From Flavobacterium hankyongi (lineage in GTDB: Bacteria; Bacteroidota; Bacteroidia; Flavobacteriales; Flavobacteriaceae), in the NCBI RefSeq assembly GCF_036840915.1, contig NZ_CP085725.1, forward strand, positions 1,674,001-1,738,000: DNA of 64,000 bases, read 5' to 3'. The translations under genes and the position numbers were made by a program. Numbering within the stretch: the first letter of the stretch is position 1; each line of letters starts with the position of its first letter. The notes under the pieces were generated by a model, which saw nothing but the letters and a program-made list of their open reading frames with translations, was not told the origin of the DNA and made no database searches. Positions 16,259 through 25,848 of the stretch are shown here, piece by piece.

Positions 16259-18105
16259 ACGCTAAATTTTTTATCTAAATCTTCTACACTCAATGTGATA
16301 AAAGTAGGTTTATTAAAAGGTGATATTGAAGTTTCTTTACAGCCAAATAAATTGTTCACTAAATTTTCCTGAGCAACTTCTGTTAGCAAAGTTCCAGTTT
16401 TAACTGCTAAACTCTTTGCCATCGATTTTGCCATACTGTCTATTTGACTAAAACTACTATCTGGAATTTCATCTTGTAAATCGGCAACCAGCTGTTCCAA
16501 CACAATTGAAGCTTCGCTTTCTGAAACTGTAACTGGCAATCCTGAAATCACTACCGAATCTTGACTAATACCATCAAATATGAATCCTGTATTTTCTAAA
16601 GAAGACTTGAGTTCATTTATAAGACTCATCTCATTACCTGAAAAATACAACGTAATTGGGAACAATAATTGTTGACTATTTGCCTGATGAACAGTAATAT
16701 TAGTCAAGAATTGTTCATATAAAACGCGTTGGTGTGCTCGTTGCTGATCAATAATTAACATCCCAGATTTTATTGGACTAACTATGTATTTTTTATGAAT
16801 TTGATAAGTAACCGTTTTAGGCTTTTCAATTTCTGCTTCAGAAAATAATGAGTTAATTGTAGCTTCCGATTCAAAATGCATTTCCTGCGGTTCAAAAGTA
16901 TCTTTTAAACCTACATATAGGCTTTCCCAGCTTGATGATTGCACTTCTCTTTTTGGCTTATAATTTCCAGAATTTACACTCGCTGTTTTCTTCTCATCAG
17001 CAAATGGATTAAAAGTACTATCTACTTGAATTGTAGGAAAATCGGCTTCTTTATTTTGATAACTGTATGGTGTATCTAAAGTAGCATCTCTTTCAAAATC
17101 CAAAACAGGAGCCACATTAAACTGTCCCAAACTATGTTTCACTGCCGAACGTAAAATAGCATATAATGCATGTTCGTCATCAAACTTAATTTCTGTCTTA
17201 GTAGGATGTATATTGATATCTATAGTATGCGGAGGAACATTTAAGTATAAAAAATAACTTGGCTGTGCTCCATCTTTCAACAATCCTTCATAAGCAGCCA
17301 TTATGGCATGGTGTAAGTAGCCACTTTTAATAAATCTATCATTAACAAAGAAAAACTGTTCCCCTTTATTCTTTTTAGCAAATTCAGGTTTCCCAATAAA
17401 TCCATCAATGCTAACAATTTCAGTTTTTTCATGAACAGGTACTAATTTTTCATTGGTCTTACCTGAAAAAATATTTACAATTCGCTGGCGCAAATTGGAT
17501 TGTGGTAAGTTAAACAATTCACTACCGTTATGATAGAGTGTAAAATGAATATTAGAATGTGCCAAAGTTACCCTTTGAAATTCATCTATAATATGACGAA
17601 GTTCAACTACGTCTGACTTTAAAAAGTTTCTACGAGCCGGTATATTAAAAAATAGATTTTTTACAGAAAACGACGTCCCTTTAGGTAAAACAGAAGGTTC
17701 TTGCGAAGTGAATTTACTTCCTTCAATAACAAGATGTGTTCCTAATTCGTCCTGATCTTGTTTGGTCTTTAACTCAACATGTGCAATCGCAGCAATTGAG
17801 GCCAAGGCTTCACCACGAAATCCTTTGGTATGCAAATCAAATAAATCTTCAGCTTTTCTAATTTTTGAAGTTGCATGGCGCTCAAAACACAAGCGAGCGT
17901 CAGTAACACTCATTCCTTTTCCATTATCGATTACCTGAATAAGTGTTTTACCAGCATCTTTACAAATAAGTTTAACATCTGTAGCACCTGCATCGATAGC
18001 ATTTTCCAACAACTCTTTAACTACAGATGCGGGACGCTGAACCACTTCGCCAGCGGCAATTTGATTAGCAACATGATCAGGAAGTAATTGGATTATACTT
18101 GACAT
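16255..18105 (-). CDS. mutL: DNA mismatch repair protein MutL
   Basis: This 616-aa protein has the GHL ATPase N-terminus: IIQLLPDHVANQIAAGEV, then the Asn/Asp-containing ELLENAIDAGATDVKL, DNGKGMSV, and HATSKIRKAEDLF with GFRGEALASI. It has a long linker (about 340-420) and a dimerisation domain. In endonuclease-type MutLs the C-terminal domain carries DQHAxxERxxYE and a CxHGRP-like motif. Here these read DQQRAHQRVLYE (about 452-463) and SPFNKPT (about 598), so the nuclease metal ligands appear lost. It would act with MutS as matchmaker ATPase. A -7 box (TAAATTTG, 18157-18164 minus) lies upstream. It heads the mutL-rhomboid-rhomboid unit. Confidence 0.95.
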   Translation of the reverse strand: MSSIIQLLPDHVANQIAAGEVVQRPASVVKELLENAIDAGATDVKLICKDAGKTLIQVIDNGKGMSVTDARLCFERHATSKIRKAEDLFDLHTKGFRGEALASIAAIAHVELKTKQDQDELGTHLVIEGSKFTSQEPSVLPKGTSFSVKNLFFNIPARRNFLKSDVVELRHIIDEFQRVTLAHSNIHFTLYHNGSELFNLPQSNLRQRIVNIFSGKTNEKLVPVHEKTEIVSIDGFIGKPEFAKKNKGEQFFFVNDRFIKSGYLHHAIMAAYEGLLKDGAQPSYFLYLNVPPHTIDINIHPTKTEIKFDDEHALYAILRSAVKHSLGQFNVAPVLDFERDATLDTPYSYQNKEADFPTIQVDSTFNPFADEKKTASVNSGNYKPKREVQSSSWESLYVGLKDTFEPQEMHFESEATINSLFSEAEIEKPKTVTYQIHKKYIVSPIKSGMLIIDQQRAHQRVLYEQFLTNITVHQANSQQLLFPITLYFSGNEMSLINELKSSLENTGFIFDGISQDSVVISGLPVTVSESEASIVLEQLVADLQDEIPDSSFSQIDSMAKSMAKSLAVKTGTLLTEVAQENLVNNLFGCKETSISPFNKPTFITLSVEDLDKKFSV

Positions 18106-18218
18106 TGAAAATTATATCTTTTGAATTATGAGTGGCTATACAAAACTCATATATGACAAATTTAACGAAAAGTTACGGGTTATAATAGCTAATGAATTCT
18201 TAAATATTCACAAAATGA

Positions 18219-18247
18219 AAAATCCACTCTCAAAAAGAATGGATTTT
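18219..18247 (-). terminator. terminator-like hairpin after ribH
   Basis: AAAATCCA pairs with TGGATTTT (with further TCT/AGA pairing), and A/T runs lie on both sides. It lies about 40 bp past the ribH stop codon on the minus strand. Confidence 0.65.
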
Positions 18248-18284
18248 ACTATTTACTTTGATTAATGAATGTCTTCTAAGCTAA

Positions 18285-18779
18285 TTATCTATTAGCATTT
18301 TTTCTTAAATCAGCCATTTTAATTGCTGCGATAGCTGCTTCAGTACCTTTGTTTCCATGTACGCCTCCACTCCTATCTATAGATTGTTGCTCATTATTAT
18401 CTGTTAACAAACAAAAGATTGTAGGAATGTCTGATTGAACATTCAAATCTTTAATTCCTTGTGTTACACCTTCACATACAAATTCAAAATGCATAGTTTC
18501 ACCTTTAATTACACAACCAATAGTAATTACACAATCTACATTTTGAGTTTCAATCATTTTTTTTGCTCCGTAAATTAATTCGAAACTACCTGGAACGTCC
18601 CAACGAATAATATTTTCAGGTAAAGCACCGCAATCTAATAAAGCTGCTTCTGCACCATTGTAAAGTCCGTTAGTTATTTTGTCGTTCCACTCTGAAACAA
18701 CAATCCCAAACCGAAAGTCTTTCGCGTTTGGGATTGTGTTTTTATCATAATTTGATAAGTTTTTATTTGCTGTAGCCAT
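18285..18779 (-). CDS. ribH: 6,7-dimethyl-8-ribityllumazine synthase
   Basis: This 164-aa enzyme condenses 5-amino-6-ribitylaminouracil with dihydroxybutanone phosphate in riboflavin synthesis. Characteristic segments are FGIVVSEWNDKITNGLYNGA, RWDVPGSFELIYGAKKM, GCVIKGETMHFEFVCEGVTQ (with the general acid/base His) and RSGGVHGNKGTEAAIAAIKM near the C-terminus. Length is normal. It follows the TPR membrane protein gene on the same strand with a 79-bp AT-rich spacer of degenerate short repeats. No FMN riboswitch is visible upstream. Confidence 0.95.
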   Translation of the reverse strand: MATANKNLSNYDKNTIPNAKDFRFGIVVSEWNDKITNGLYNGAEAALLDCGALPENIIRWDVPGSFELIYGAKKMIETQNVDCVITIGCVIKGETMHFEFVCEGVTQGIKDLNVQSDIPTIFCLLTDNNEQQSIDRSGGVHGNKGTEAAIAAIKMADLRKNANR

Positions 18780-18858
18780 CTAAATTTAGAGTTTAGAATT
18801 TAGAATTCAGAAAAGAATTTAGAAATTTTCTAACTTCTTATTCCTAATTTCTAACTTC

Positions 18859-19650
18859 TTATTGAGCTAATCCGATTAAAGCATCTACGTTCATTGCTTC
18901 TGGTGCATCTTCGTAGCTTTCTTTAATTTCAGTAAAATATTTCAATGCATCTGCTTTTTTACCTAATGACAATGCAACTTGACCAGCTTTCATCAAGAAA
19001 CGTGGAGTTGTCACATCGTTTTTAGCACTTTCTGCAGCTTTTACATAAAATTCTAATGCTTGATCAGCTTTCTTTAACTCAGAATAAGCATCACCAATTG
19101 CACCAATTGCTAAAGCATTTGTGAATTCATCTTTAGTTTTGAATTCTGATAAATGATCAATTGCTTTTTGGAATTGTTTTGTATTCAAGAATGACATACC
19201 AGCATAATACTGAGCTAAATTACCAGCATCTGAACCTCCGTGGTTTTTAATAATATCCAAGAAACCTTGTTTTCCTTCACCTCCGTTTAAAGCTAAGTTG
19301 TATAATGAATCACTTGCTACAGGAGCATCAACAGCTTTTTGGAAATACTGTTGTGCTTGGAACATATCACTAGCCGCTTCATTTTCAGCAGGACCAGAAA
19401 CAAATTTGTTGTACAATAAATAACCAGCAACAATTAGAGCAATACCTCCAACAACTGATAAAATAATGTTTTGATTTTTAGCAATAAACTCTTCTGTTTT
19501 AGAAGCAGTTTCATCTAATGTATTAAAAACCGTAGCAGTTGTACTGTCCTTTTCGTCAATGTTAATTACTTCTTCAACATCATTTACATTTTCTACCTTT
19601 TCAGCTTCAGGCTTTGGAGCTTTATATCCTCTTTTATTGTAAGTTGCCAT
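18859..19650 (-). CDS. TPR-repeat membrane protein (YfgM-like)
   Basis: This 263-aa protein has an acidic N-terminal cytoplasmic segment (about 1-70), one membrane helix at about 63-85 (NIILSVVGGIALIVAGYLLY), and a periplasmic helical-repeat domain with TPR-like units (QYYAGMSFLNTKQFQKAIDH). This layout matches the YfgM/TPR_21 family, which associates with the translocon and periplasmic chaperones in other bacteria. A -7 box TATTTTTG (19673-19680 minus) lies just upstream. Function is inferred from layout only. Confidence 0.75.
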   Translation of the reverse strand: MATYNKRGYKAPKPEAEKVENVNDVEEVINIDEKDSTTATVFNTLDETASKTEEFIAKNQNIILSVVGGIALIVAGYLLYNKFVSGPAENEAASDMFQAQQYFQKAVDAPVASDSLYNLALNGGEGKQGFLDIIKNHGGSDAGNLAQYYAGMSFLNTKQFQKAIDHLSEFKTKDEFTNALAIGAIGDAYSELKKADQALEFYVKAAESAKNDVTTPRFLMKAGQVALSLGKKADALKYFTEIKESYEDAPEAMNVDALIGLAQ

Positions 19651-19789
19651 TTATATAAAAATTAGTGAGGTGCAAAAATAAAATTTTTATTGAGAAACAA
19701 AACATCTTTCGCGATATTTTTAATATTTTGCAGAGCTTTTATATTCAAAGTTTTTTAACTCCTGTAAAAGCTGTAATTTCCCGTTTTTC

Positions 19790-20869
19790 ATGCATTTAAA
19801 AAAAATATCTCTTTTAAATTTTAAAAACTTCAGTGAAGCAAATTTTGATTTTGAGCATAAAATAAATTGTTTCGTAGGAAAAAACGGCATCGGAAAAACC
19901 AATATTCTTGATGCAATTTTTCACTTGGCCTTTGGCAAAAGTTATTTCAACACGCTTTCAGTACAAAACATTAAGCATGGAGAAGATTTTTTTGTCATTG
20001 ATGGTGAGTTTGAGAAACAAGACCGTAACGAACAAATTTTATGCAGCCTTAAGAAAGGTCAAAAAAAAGTACTAAAGAGAAACGGAAAATTATACGAAAA
20101 GTTTTCAGACCACTTAGGATTTATTCCTTTAGTAATCATATCCCCTACTGATGCCGATTTGATTAGAGAAGGCAGCGAAACAAGACGAAAATTTATAGAC
20201 AGTGTCATTTCACAGTTAGACAATTCCTATTTACACCATCTAATTAACTATCAAAAAGTGTTGCAACAACGCAATGCTCTTTTGAAATATTTTGCAGCCA
20301 ACAGAACTTTTGACAATGAAACATTAGAGATTTACAATGAACAATTGACCAATTTCGGCACTAAAATTTACGAAAAAAGAAAGTCCTTTCTAGAAGATTT
20401 TATTCCAATTTTCAATACATATTACCAAGATATCTCTAACTCATCTGAAAAAGTCCAATTGGTTTATGAAAGTCAATTAAAGGATCAAGGCTTATTATCA
20501 CTTCTTCACGAAAACATAAATAAAGACAAAGCATTACAATACACGAGTGTGGGAATTCACAAAGATGATTTATTGTTTGAAATTGAAAATTATTCAATCA
20601 AGAAATTTGGTTCGCAAGGCCAACAAAAATCATTTCTTATTGCATTAAAACTAGCGCAATTCGATTTTGTAAAAAAACAAAGTGGTGAAAAACCAATTTT
20701 ACTTTTTGATGATATTTTTGATAAACTTGACGAAACAAGAGTATCTAAAATAGTTGCCATGGTTAACAACGACCACTTTGGCCAGTTATTTATCTCAGAC
20801 ACACATACTGAACGCACAGAAAACATAGTAAAACAGACCCATCAGAGTTATAAAATATTCAATATTTAA
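19790..20869 (+). CDS. recF: DNA replication/repair protein RecF
   Basis: This 359-aa SMC-like ATPase loads RecA with RecO/RecR at gaps. Its N-terminus [18 protein letters not shown] is typical, followed by Walker [17 protein letters not shown] (about 27-42), the signature region [18 protein letters not shown], and Walker [16 protein letters not shown]. Length is normal. It is divergent from the TPR membrane protein gene. A rhodanese-thioredoxin gene follows after 28 bp. Confidence 0.95.
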   Translation: MHLKKISLLNFKNFSEANFDFEHKINCFVGKNGIGKTNILDAIFHLAFGKSYFNTLSVQNIKHGEDFFVIDGEFEKQDRNEQILCSLKKGQKKVLKRNGKLYEKFSDHLGFIPLVIISPTDADLIREGSETRRKFIDSVISQLDNSYLHHLINYQKVLQQRNALLKYFAANRTFDNETLEIYNEQLTNFGTKIYEKRKSFLEDFIPIFNTYYQDISNSSEKVQLVYESQLKDQGLLSLLHENINKDKALQYTSVGIHKDDLLFEIENYSIKKFGSQGQQKSFLIALKLAQFDFVKKQSGEKPILLFDDIFDKLDETRVSKIVAMVNNDHFGQLFISDTHTERTENIVKQTHQSYKIFNI

Positions 20870-20897
20870 TTTATATCTTAGCATAAAATTTAACCTC

Positions 20898-21596
20898 ATG
20901 AAAAAAGCAATAATAGCATTTTTATGCACAGCAACAATAACTTTTACAAGTTGTAAAGGACAAAACAAAAACAGTGTTGAAAATATTGAACCAAAAGTTT
21001 TTGCAGAAAAAATTTCGACAACTAAAAACGCTCAAGTTCTAGATGTAAGAACTCCAGAAGAGTATAATTCATTACACTTAGATAATGCTATCAACATTAA
21101 CATCAATGACTCTGATTTTGATAAAAAATTAAGTCAATTAGACAAAAACAAACCTGTTTTCGTGTATTGTTTAGCAGGTGCCAGAAGCGCTAAAGCGGCT
21201 GCTCGTTTAAACGAACAAGGTTTTACCGAAATATACAATATGAACGGAGGAATTACAAAATGGAATGCTTCGGGTCTTGGTAAAGCTGTAAAAAGAGAAG
21301 GTGCACTTACAATGGCTGATTATCAAAAATTAGTACAAACTGATAAAAAAGTTTTAATCGACTTTAATGCAGAATGGTGTGGTCCTTGCAAAAAAATGGC
21401 TCCGTTTTTGGCTAAAATGAAGGAAGAATTAAAAAATGATGTGGTTATTATTCAGATTGATGTAGATAAAAACCAAGAGCTTGCACAAGAAATGAAAATC
21501 GAAGGATTACCAACTTTAATTTTATACAATAAAGGAAAAGAAGTTTGGAAAAACTTAGGATACATGTCTGAAACCGATTTAAAAGCTAAATTATAA
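20898..21596 (+). CDS. rhodanese-thioredoxin fusion lipoprotein
   Basis: This 232-aa protein has a lipoprotein signal peptide (lipobox FTSC, Cys about residue 19), a rhodanese domain (about 30-125) with active-site Cys in VYCLAGARSAKAAARL, and a thioredoxin domain (about 135-232) with EWCGPCKKMAP. It is predicted to sit in the cell envelope and handle sulfane sulfur or protein thiols. The fusion is seen in many Bacteroidota. It abuts the DUF2461 gene with no gap, so the two are probably co-transcribed. Confidence 0.88.
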   Translation: MKKAIIAFLCTATITFTSCKGQNKNSVENIEPKVFAEKISTTKNAQVLDVRTPEEYNSLHLDNAINININDSDFDKKLSQLDKNKPVFVYCLAGARSAKAAARLNEQGFTEIYNMNGGITKWNASGLGKAVKREGALTMADYQKLVQTDKKVLIDFNAEWCGPCKKMAPFLAKMKEELKNDVVIIQIDVDKNQELAQEMKIEGLPTLILYNKGKEVWKNLGYMSETDLKAKL

Positions 21597-22271
21597 ATGT
21601 GGACTAAAGAAGCAGCTCAATTTCTTGACGATTTAACAAAAAACAATGCTACCGAATGGATGCATGAAAATAAAAAGCGTTACGAGAATTACAAAAAAGA
21701 CTATAATAATTTAATTGCTTCGGTATTAGAGGCCATTAAACCTTTAGATACTTCTTTAGAACCTCTTGAAGTTAAAAATTGCACTTTTAGAATAAATCGT
21801 GACATTCGATTTTCTAAAGACAAATCGCCATACAAAACCAACATGGGTATTTGGATGACCACAAACCGAAATAGAAAAAATAGTCCTGGCTATTATATTC
21901 ATTTCGAAAAAGGAAGATCTTTTATTGCTGGTGGAGTTTGGTGTCCTGAAGCTGATGAATTAAAAAAGATACGAAAAGAAATTGCATTTTTCTACGAAGA
22001 TTTGGAAACTGCTTTAAATGATAAAACATTCAAAAAAGAATTTGGTGAGTTAGACAAAGACGAAGCAAATAAATTAAAATCGGCGCCAAAGGGTTACAAT
22101 CCAAATCATCCTGCAATCGAATTTTTAAAGCTAAAAAGTTTTACTTGTTCGCACCCTATTGATGATGAATTGTTTTTTGACAAAGACTTTGGTAAAAAAA
22201 TAGCCCAAAAACTAATCGCAATCAAACCACTAAATGCTTTTTTAAACAGAGCATTAGAAACAGAAGAATAA
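21597..22271 (+). CDS. DUF2461 family protein
   Basis: This 224-aa cytoplasmic protein matches DUF2461 (TIGR02453-like). It has FLDDLTKNNATEWMHENKKRYE at the N-terminus, here reading LTKNNATEWM then KKRYENYK, FRINRDIRFSKDKSPYKTNM in the middle and a SPGYYIHFEKGRSFIAGG strand pair. The ATG follows the previous stop codon directly. No function is established for this family. Confidence 0.85.
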   Translation: MWTKEAAQFLDDLTKNNATEWMHENKKRYENYKKDYNNLIASVLEAIKPLDTSLEPLEVKNCTFRINRDIRFSKDKSPYKTNMGIWMTTNRNRKNSPGYYIHFEKGRSFIAGGVWCPEADELKKIRKEIAFFYEDLETALNDKTFKKEFGELDKDEANKLKSAPKGYNPNHPAIEFLKLKSFTCSHPIDDELFFDKDFGKKIAQKLIAIKPLNAFLNRALETEE

Positions 22272-22286
22272 AATTAGACTACACAA

Positions 22287-23300
22287 ATGCAAATTCAACA
22301 TAATTTTTCTTTAAAAAAACACAACACTTTTGGCATCGAAGCAAAAGCAAAAGAATTCGTAGCAGTACATTCTGTAGATGAATTAAAAGAAGTCCTTTCT
22401 GAGAACATTTCTAAGAAAAAATTCATTTTGGGAGGTGGTAGTAACATGCTTTTAACTCAAGATATTGATGCTTTAGTTATTCATGTAGATATTAAAGGAA
22501 TTCGAGTTATAAAAGAAACTGAAGATTTTGTTTGGGTTGAAGCAAATGCTGGTGAAAACTGGCACGAATTTGTACTTTGGAACATCGACCATAATTTTGG
22601 TGGGTTAGAAAATATGTCACTAATTCCTGGAAATGTTGGCACCACTCCGGTACAGAACATTGGTGCTTACGGAGTTGAAATAAAAGACAGCTTTATCTCT
22701 TGTGAAGCAGTTAATATCGAAAATCAGGAAAGCAAAACTTTCCATAAAGAAGACTGCAACTTTGGTTACCGTGAAAGCATTTTTAAACATGAAGCAAAAG
22801 ATAAATTTGTTATTACTTCTGTTACTTTTAAGTTGACTAAACAAAATCATAAAATAAATACATCTTATGGAGACATTCTTAAGGAGTTGGAGAAACACAA
22901 TATTTCTACTCCTACAATAAAAGATGTGAGTAATGCCGTAATTGCTATTCGTCAAAGCAAATTACCAGATCCAAAAGAATTAGGAAACAGCGGTAGTTTC
23001 TTTAAAAATCCAATAATTACTCGTGACCATTTTGAAAAAGTAAAAGCACAGTTTCCCGAAGTAAGACATTATGATATATCTGCAAGTGAGGTTAAAGTTC
23101 CTGCTGGATGGCTTATCGAACAAGCAGGTTTTAAAGGAATACGTATTGGTGATGCAGGCGTTCATAAAAACCAAGCTTTGGTTTTAGTGAATTATGGTAA
23201 TGCAAGCGGTCAAGAAATATTGAATCTTTCAAAAGAAATTCAAAAAACTATTTTAGATAAATATACTATTGCAATTGAAGCAGAAGTGAATGTTATTTAA
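22287..23300 (+). CDS. murB: UDP-N-acetylenolpyruvoylglucosamine reductase
   Basis: This 337-aa FAD enzyme makes UDP-MurNAc for peptidoglycan. The N-terminus HNFSLKKHNTFGIEAKAKEF is typical of type I MurB. The FAD-binding loop is FILGGGSNMLLT, the pyrophosphate loop SLIPGNVGTTPVQNIGAYGVE, the active-site Ser is in GNSGSFFKNP, and the terminal Glu in IAIEAEVNVI. Its end is followed 16 bp later by the likely start of the PhyH-PaiB fusion. Confidence 0.95.
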   Translation: MQIQHNFSLKKHNTFGIEAKAKEFVAVHSVDELKEVLSENISKKKFILGGGSNMLLTQDIDALVIHVDIKGIRVIKETEDFVWVEANAGENWHEFVLWNIDHNFGGLENMSLIPGNVGTTPVQNIGAYGVEIKDSFISCEAVNIENQESKTFHKEDCNFGYRESIFKHEAKDKFVITSVTFKLTKQNHKINTSYGDILKELEKHNISTPTIKDVSNAVIAIRQSKLPDPKELGNSGSFFKNPIITRDHFEKVKAQFPEVRHYDISASEVKVPAGWLIEQAGFKGIRIGDAGVHKNQALVLVNYGNASGQEILNLSKEIQKTILDKYTIAIEAEVNVI

Positions 23301-23316
23301 TACCTCTATATCATCC

Positions 23317-24642
23317 ATGTCAAAAGATTTTTTTTCTGAAAAAGGATTTGCAATTATAGATAATGTTTATACAGACGAGGAAGTGAATACAATACTTGAG
23401 CTAATTGAAAAATCAGATTCAGGTAAAGAAACTTATAGAAAAACACAAGATGTTTTTGCTATTAGGCAAGCACTTAAAGAAATTCCAAAATTAAAGGATT
23501 ATGTATTTAATGCTAACATAAAAGAGATTATTAAATCAACTGGAGGAGATAATTGCTTTGTAGTAAAATCAATTTATTTTGATAAACCAGAAACATCTAA
23601 TTGGTTTGTAGCATATCATCAAGACTTGACTATTTCTATAAAAGATAAAGTCCATTCAGAAGGATTTACAAATTGGACAAAAAAACAAAATCAATTTGCA
23701 GTTCAACCACCAGTTGAAATTCTTGAAAACATTTTTACAATTAGAATTCATCTTGATACTACTACAAAAGAGAATGGAGCAGTAAAAGTTATTGAAAAAT
23801 CACATTTACTTGGGATATACAGACCTGAATTACTTGACAAAACTATAGAAAAGGAAACTATTTGTGAGGTAGAAAAAGGTGGGATTATGTTAATAAAACC
23901 ACTAACACTACATGCCTCTACTAGAACAACAAATCATAAACGTAGAAGAGTTTTACATATTGAATTTTCAAACTCAAAACTTCCTGAGAGTTTAGAATGG
24001 TCAGAATATTCTAAAATTAAAATTACCATGTACATCCCTGACTTATATAAAAACGAAAATCAACCGGAAATTGAGCAATTTTTGCGTGATAATGGCTTTG
24101 CAATTTTAATTAACCAAACTAATGGTAAACTTTGGGGTACACATACACCATTAGTGTTTGAAAAAACACCTGAGGGAAAAGCTATTTTATCAGGTCACAT
24201 CTCAAAAGAAAATCCACAGGCTGAAAACTTAAAAGACCGAGAAGAAATCCTAGCGATTTTTAATGGTCCTCACTCCTACATTTCATCATCTTGGTACGAT
24301 CATGAAAATGTACCAACATGGAACTACGTTGCTGTTCATGTGTATGGTAAGATAACATTATTAACTCCTCACGAAACTATAGAATCGTTAAAAAAGTTAG
24401 TAAACAAATACGAAAAGCAACAAGAAAACCCAATTAAAGTAGAAAACCTTTCTACTAAAACCATGTTACAAGCCAGAGGAATTGTTGCTTTTGAAATAGA
24501 AATTACCGAGATACAAGCTAAGAGAAAACTCTCTCAAAATCGTGATGATAAAAATCATCAGACCATTATAAATCATCTCGAAAACTCCAAAGATTTTAAT
24601 TCAAAAATTATCGCTTCAGAAATGAAAAAAGACAGAAGTTAA
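23317..24642 (+). CDS. PhyH dioxygenase - PaiB-like FMN-binding fusion protein
   Basis: The start is placed at the ATG at 23317 (SKDFFSEKGFAIIDNVY) because an upstream in-frame ATG at 23290 would overlap murB. Residues about 1-230 are a PhyH-type Fe(II)/2-oxoglutarate oxygenase (YHQDLTISI with the His-x-Asp pair, LHASTRTTNHKRRRVLHIEF with distal His and Arg). From the internal ATG at 24028 the sequence MYIPDLYKNENQPEIEQFLR matches the start of PaiB-like FMN-binding proteins, continuing through NGPHSYISSSWYDHENVPTW to a typical end. The junction looks like a translated intergenic spacer, so this may be two genes fused by loss of a stop codon. Each domain is confident; fusion function is unknown. 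Confidence 0.82.
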   Translation: MSKDFFSEKGFAIIDNVYTDEEVNTILELIEKSDSGKETYRKTQDVFAIRQALKEIPKLKDYVFNANIKEIIKSTGGDNCFVVKSIYFDKPETSNWFVAYHQDLTISIKDKVHSEGFTNWTKKQNQFAVQPPVEILENIFTIRIHLDTTTKENGAVKVIEKSHLLGIYRPELLDKTIEKETICEVEKGGIMLIKPLTLHASTRTTNHKRRRVLHIEFSNSKLPESLEWSEYSKIKITMYIPDLYKNENQPEIEQFLRDNGFAILINQTNGKLWGTHTPLVFEKTPEGKAILSGHISKENPQAENLKDREEILAIFNGPHSYISSSWYDHENVPTWNYVAVHVYGKITLLTPHETIESLKKLVNKYEKQQENPIKVENLSTKTMLQARGIVAFEIEITEIQAKRKLSQNRDDKNHQTIINHLENSKDFNSKIIASEMKKDRS

Positions 24643-24680
24643 AGATTTTAACTTCTCCCTACAATTCTCTGATTATTCAA

Positions 24681-24710
24681 TTGCTAATTATCAATTAATA
24701 ATTACATTTG
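24681..24710 (+). promoter_or_regulatory. Bacteroidota-type promoter before the glycosyltransferase
   Basis: TTG (24681-24683), a 19-nt spacer and TACATTTG (24703-24710) match the TTG / TAnnTTTG consensus with correct spacing, 22 nt before the start codon. Confidence 0.7.
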
Positions 24711-24732
24711 CACCTTAATTCTAAGGTACTTT

Positions 24733-25848
24733 ATGGAGCTATTTTTACTCATAATTTTTTATTTTTTCATTTCTATTGTATTAATCCAAACAGTGTACTA
24801 TTTGTTCATTTTTGGAAAATTTTCTTTTGGTAAGAATGAAAAAAATGCTCCTAAACACATCCCTGTTTCTGTTATAGTTTGTGCCAAAAACGAAGAAAAA
24901 AACATCAAAAAAAACCTTCCTTTATTAATCAAGCAGAACTATCAAAATTTTGAAATTGTTGTAATTGATGATGCTTCGTCTGACGATACTCGTGACTTAA
25001 TAGAAGAGTATCAAGCAAAATATCCAACCTTAATAAAACTTGTAAAAGTTGAAAATAACGAAGCGTTTTGGGGAAATAAAAAATTTGCCTTAACACTTGG
25101 TATCAAAGCAGCTTCTAAAGAATATTTATTACTTACAGACGCTGATTGCTATCCTAGTTCAGAAAATTGGATTGCTGAAATGACATCGCATTTTACACTT
25201 CACAAGACATTTGTTTTAGGATATGGAGCTTATGAAAAAGAGCCTGGATTTTTAAACAAATTAATCCGTTTTGAAACACTACTTACCGCTACTCAATATT
25301 TTTCATGGGCAAAAATAGGAAGACCTTATATGGGTGTTGGCCGTAATTTAGCCTATAAAAAAGATGAATTTTTTAAAGTTAATGGATTTATTCATCACAT
25401 GAAATTACGTTCTGGTGATGATGATTTATTTATTAATGAAGCTGCGAATGGTGAAAAAACCACCATTTCTACTAACCCTGAAGGATTTACTTATTCAAAA
25501 GCCAAAGAATCTTTTGGCAATTGGATTATGCAAAAAAGAAGACATGTTTCTACTGCAAAACATTACAAAGTGTTTGATAAATTTCAATTAGGTTTATTTT
25601 TTCTATCTCAATTCTTATTTTTTATACTTCCTATACCTTTATTAGCATTACAATACCAATGGATAATAATACTAGCCTTAATTGCGTTCAGGTATTTAAT
25701 TTCATGGTTATCATTAGGATTTTCTGCTGGAAAGCTAGAAGAGAAAGATGTAATGTACTGGTACCCTATTTTAGAAATAATCCTTATATTGACACAAATT
25801 AACGTGTTCATTAAGAACATCTTTTCAAAACCATATACTTGGAAATAA
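24733..25848 (+). CDS. membrane glycosyltransferase family 2
   Basis: This 371-aa protein has an N-terminal membrane helix (1-25), a GT-A catalytic domain with VVIDDASSDDTRDLIEEY (nucleotide-sugar binding) and LLTDADCYPSSENW (DxD), a later GDDDLF acidic motif and QKRRHVSTAKHY at the QxxRW position, then C-terminal membrane helices (about 280-330). It probably transfers a sugar to a lipid or polysaccharide at the inner membrane. It overlaps the sigma factor gene by 10 bp. Confidence 0.88.
   Translation: MELFLLIIFYFFISIVLIQTVYYLFIFGKFSFGKNEKNAPKHIPVSVIVCAKNEEKNIKKNLPLLIKQNYQNFEIVVIDDASSDDTRDLIEEYQAKYPTLIKLVKVENNEAFWGNKKFALTLGIKAASKEYLLLTDADCYPSSENWIAEMTSHFTLHKTFVLGYGAYEKEPGFLNKLIRFETLLTATQYFSWAKIGRPYMGVGRNLAYKKDEFFKVNGFIHHMKLRSGDDDLFINEAANGEKTTISTNPEGFTYSKAKESFGNWIMQKRRHVSTAKHYKVFDKFQLGLFFLSQFLFFILPIPLLALQYQWIIILALIAFRYLISWLSLGFSAGKLEEKDVMYWYPILEIILILTQINVFIKNIFSKPYTWK

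Noticed and set aside
18780..18858. Short repeated TTCTAACTTCTTATT motifs between ribH and the TPR gene
   Set aside because: Degenerate AT-rich filler with two imperfect copies; too short and irregular to call a repeat family or CRISPR.
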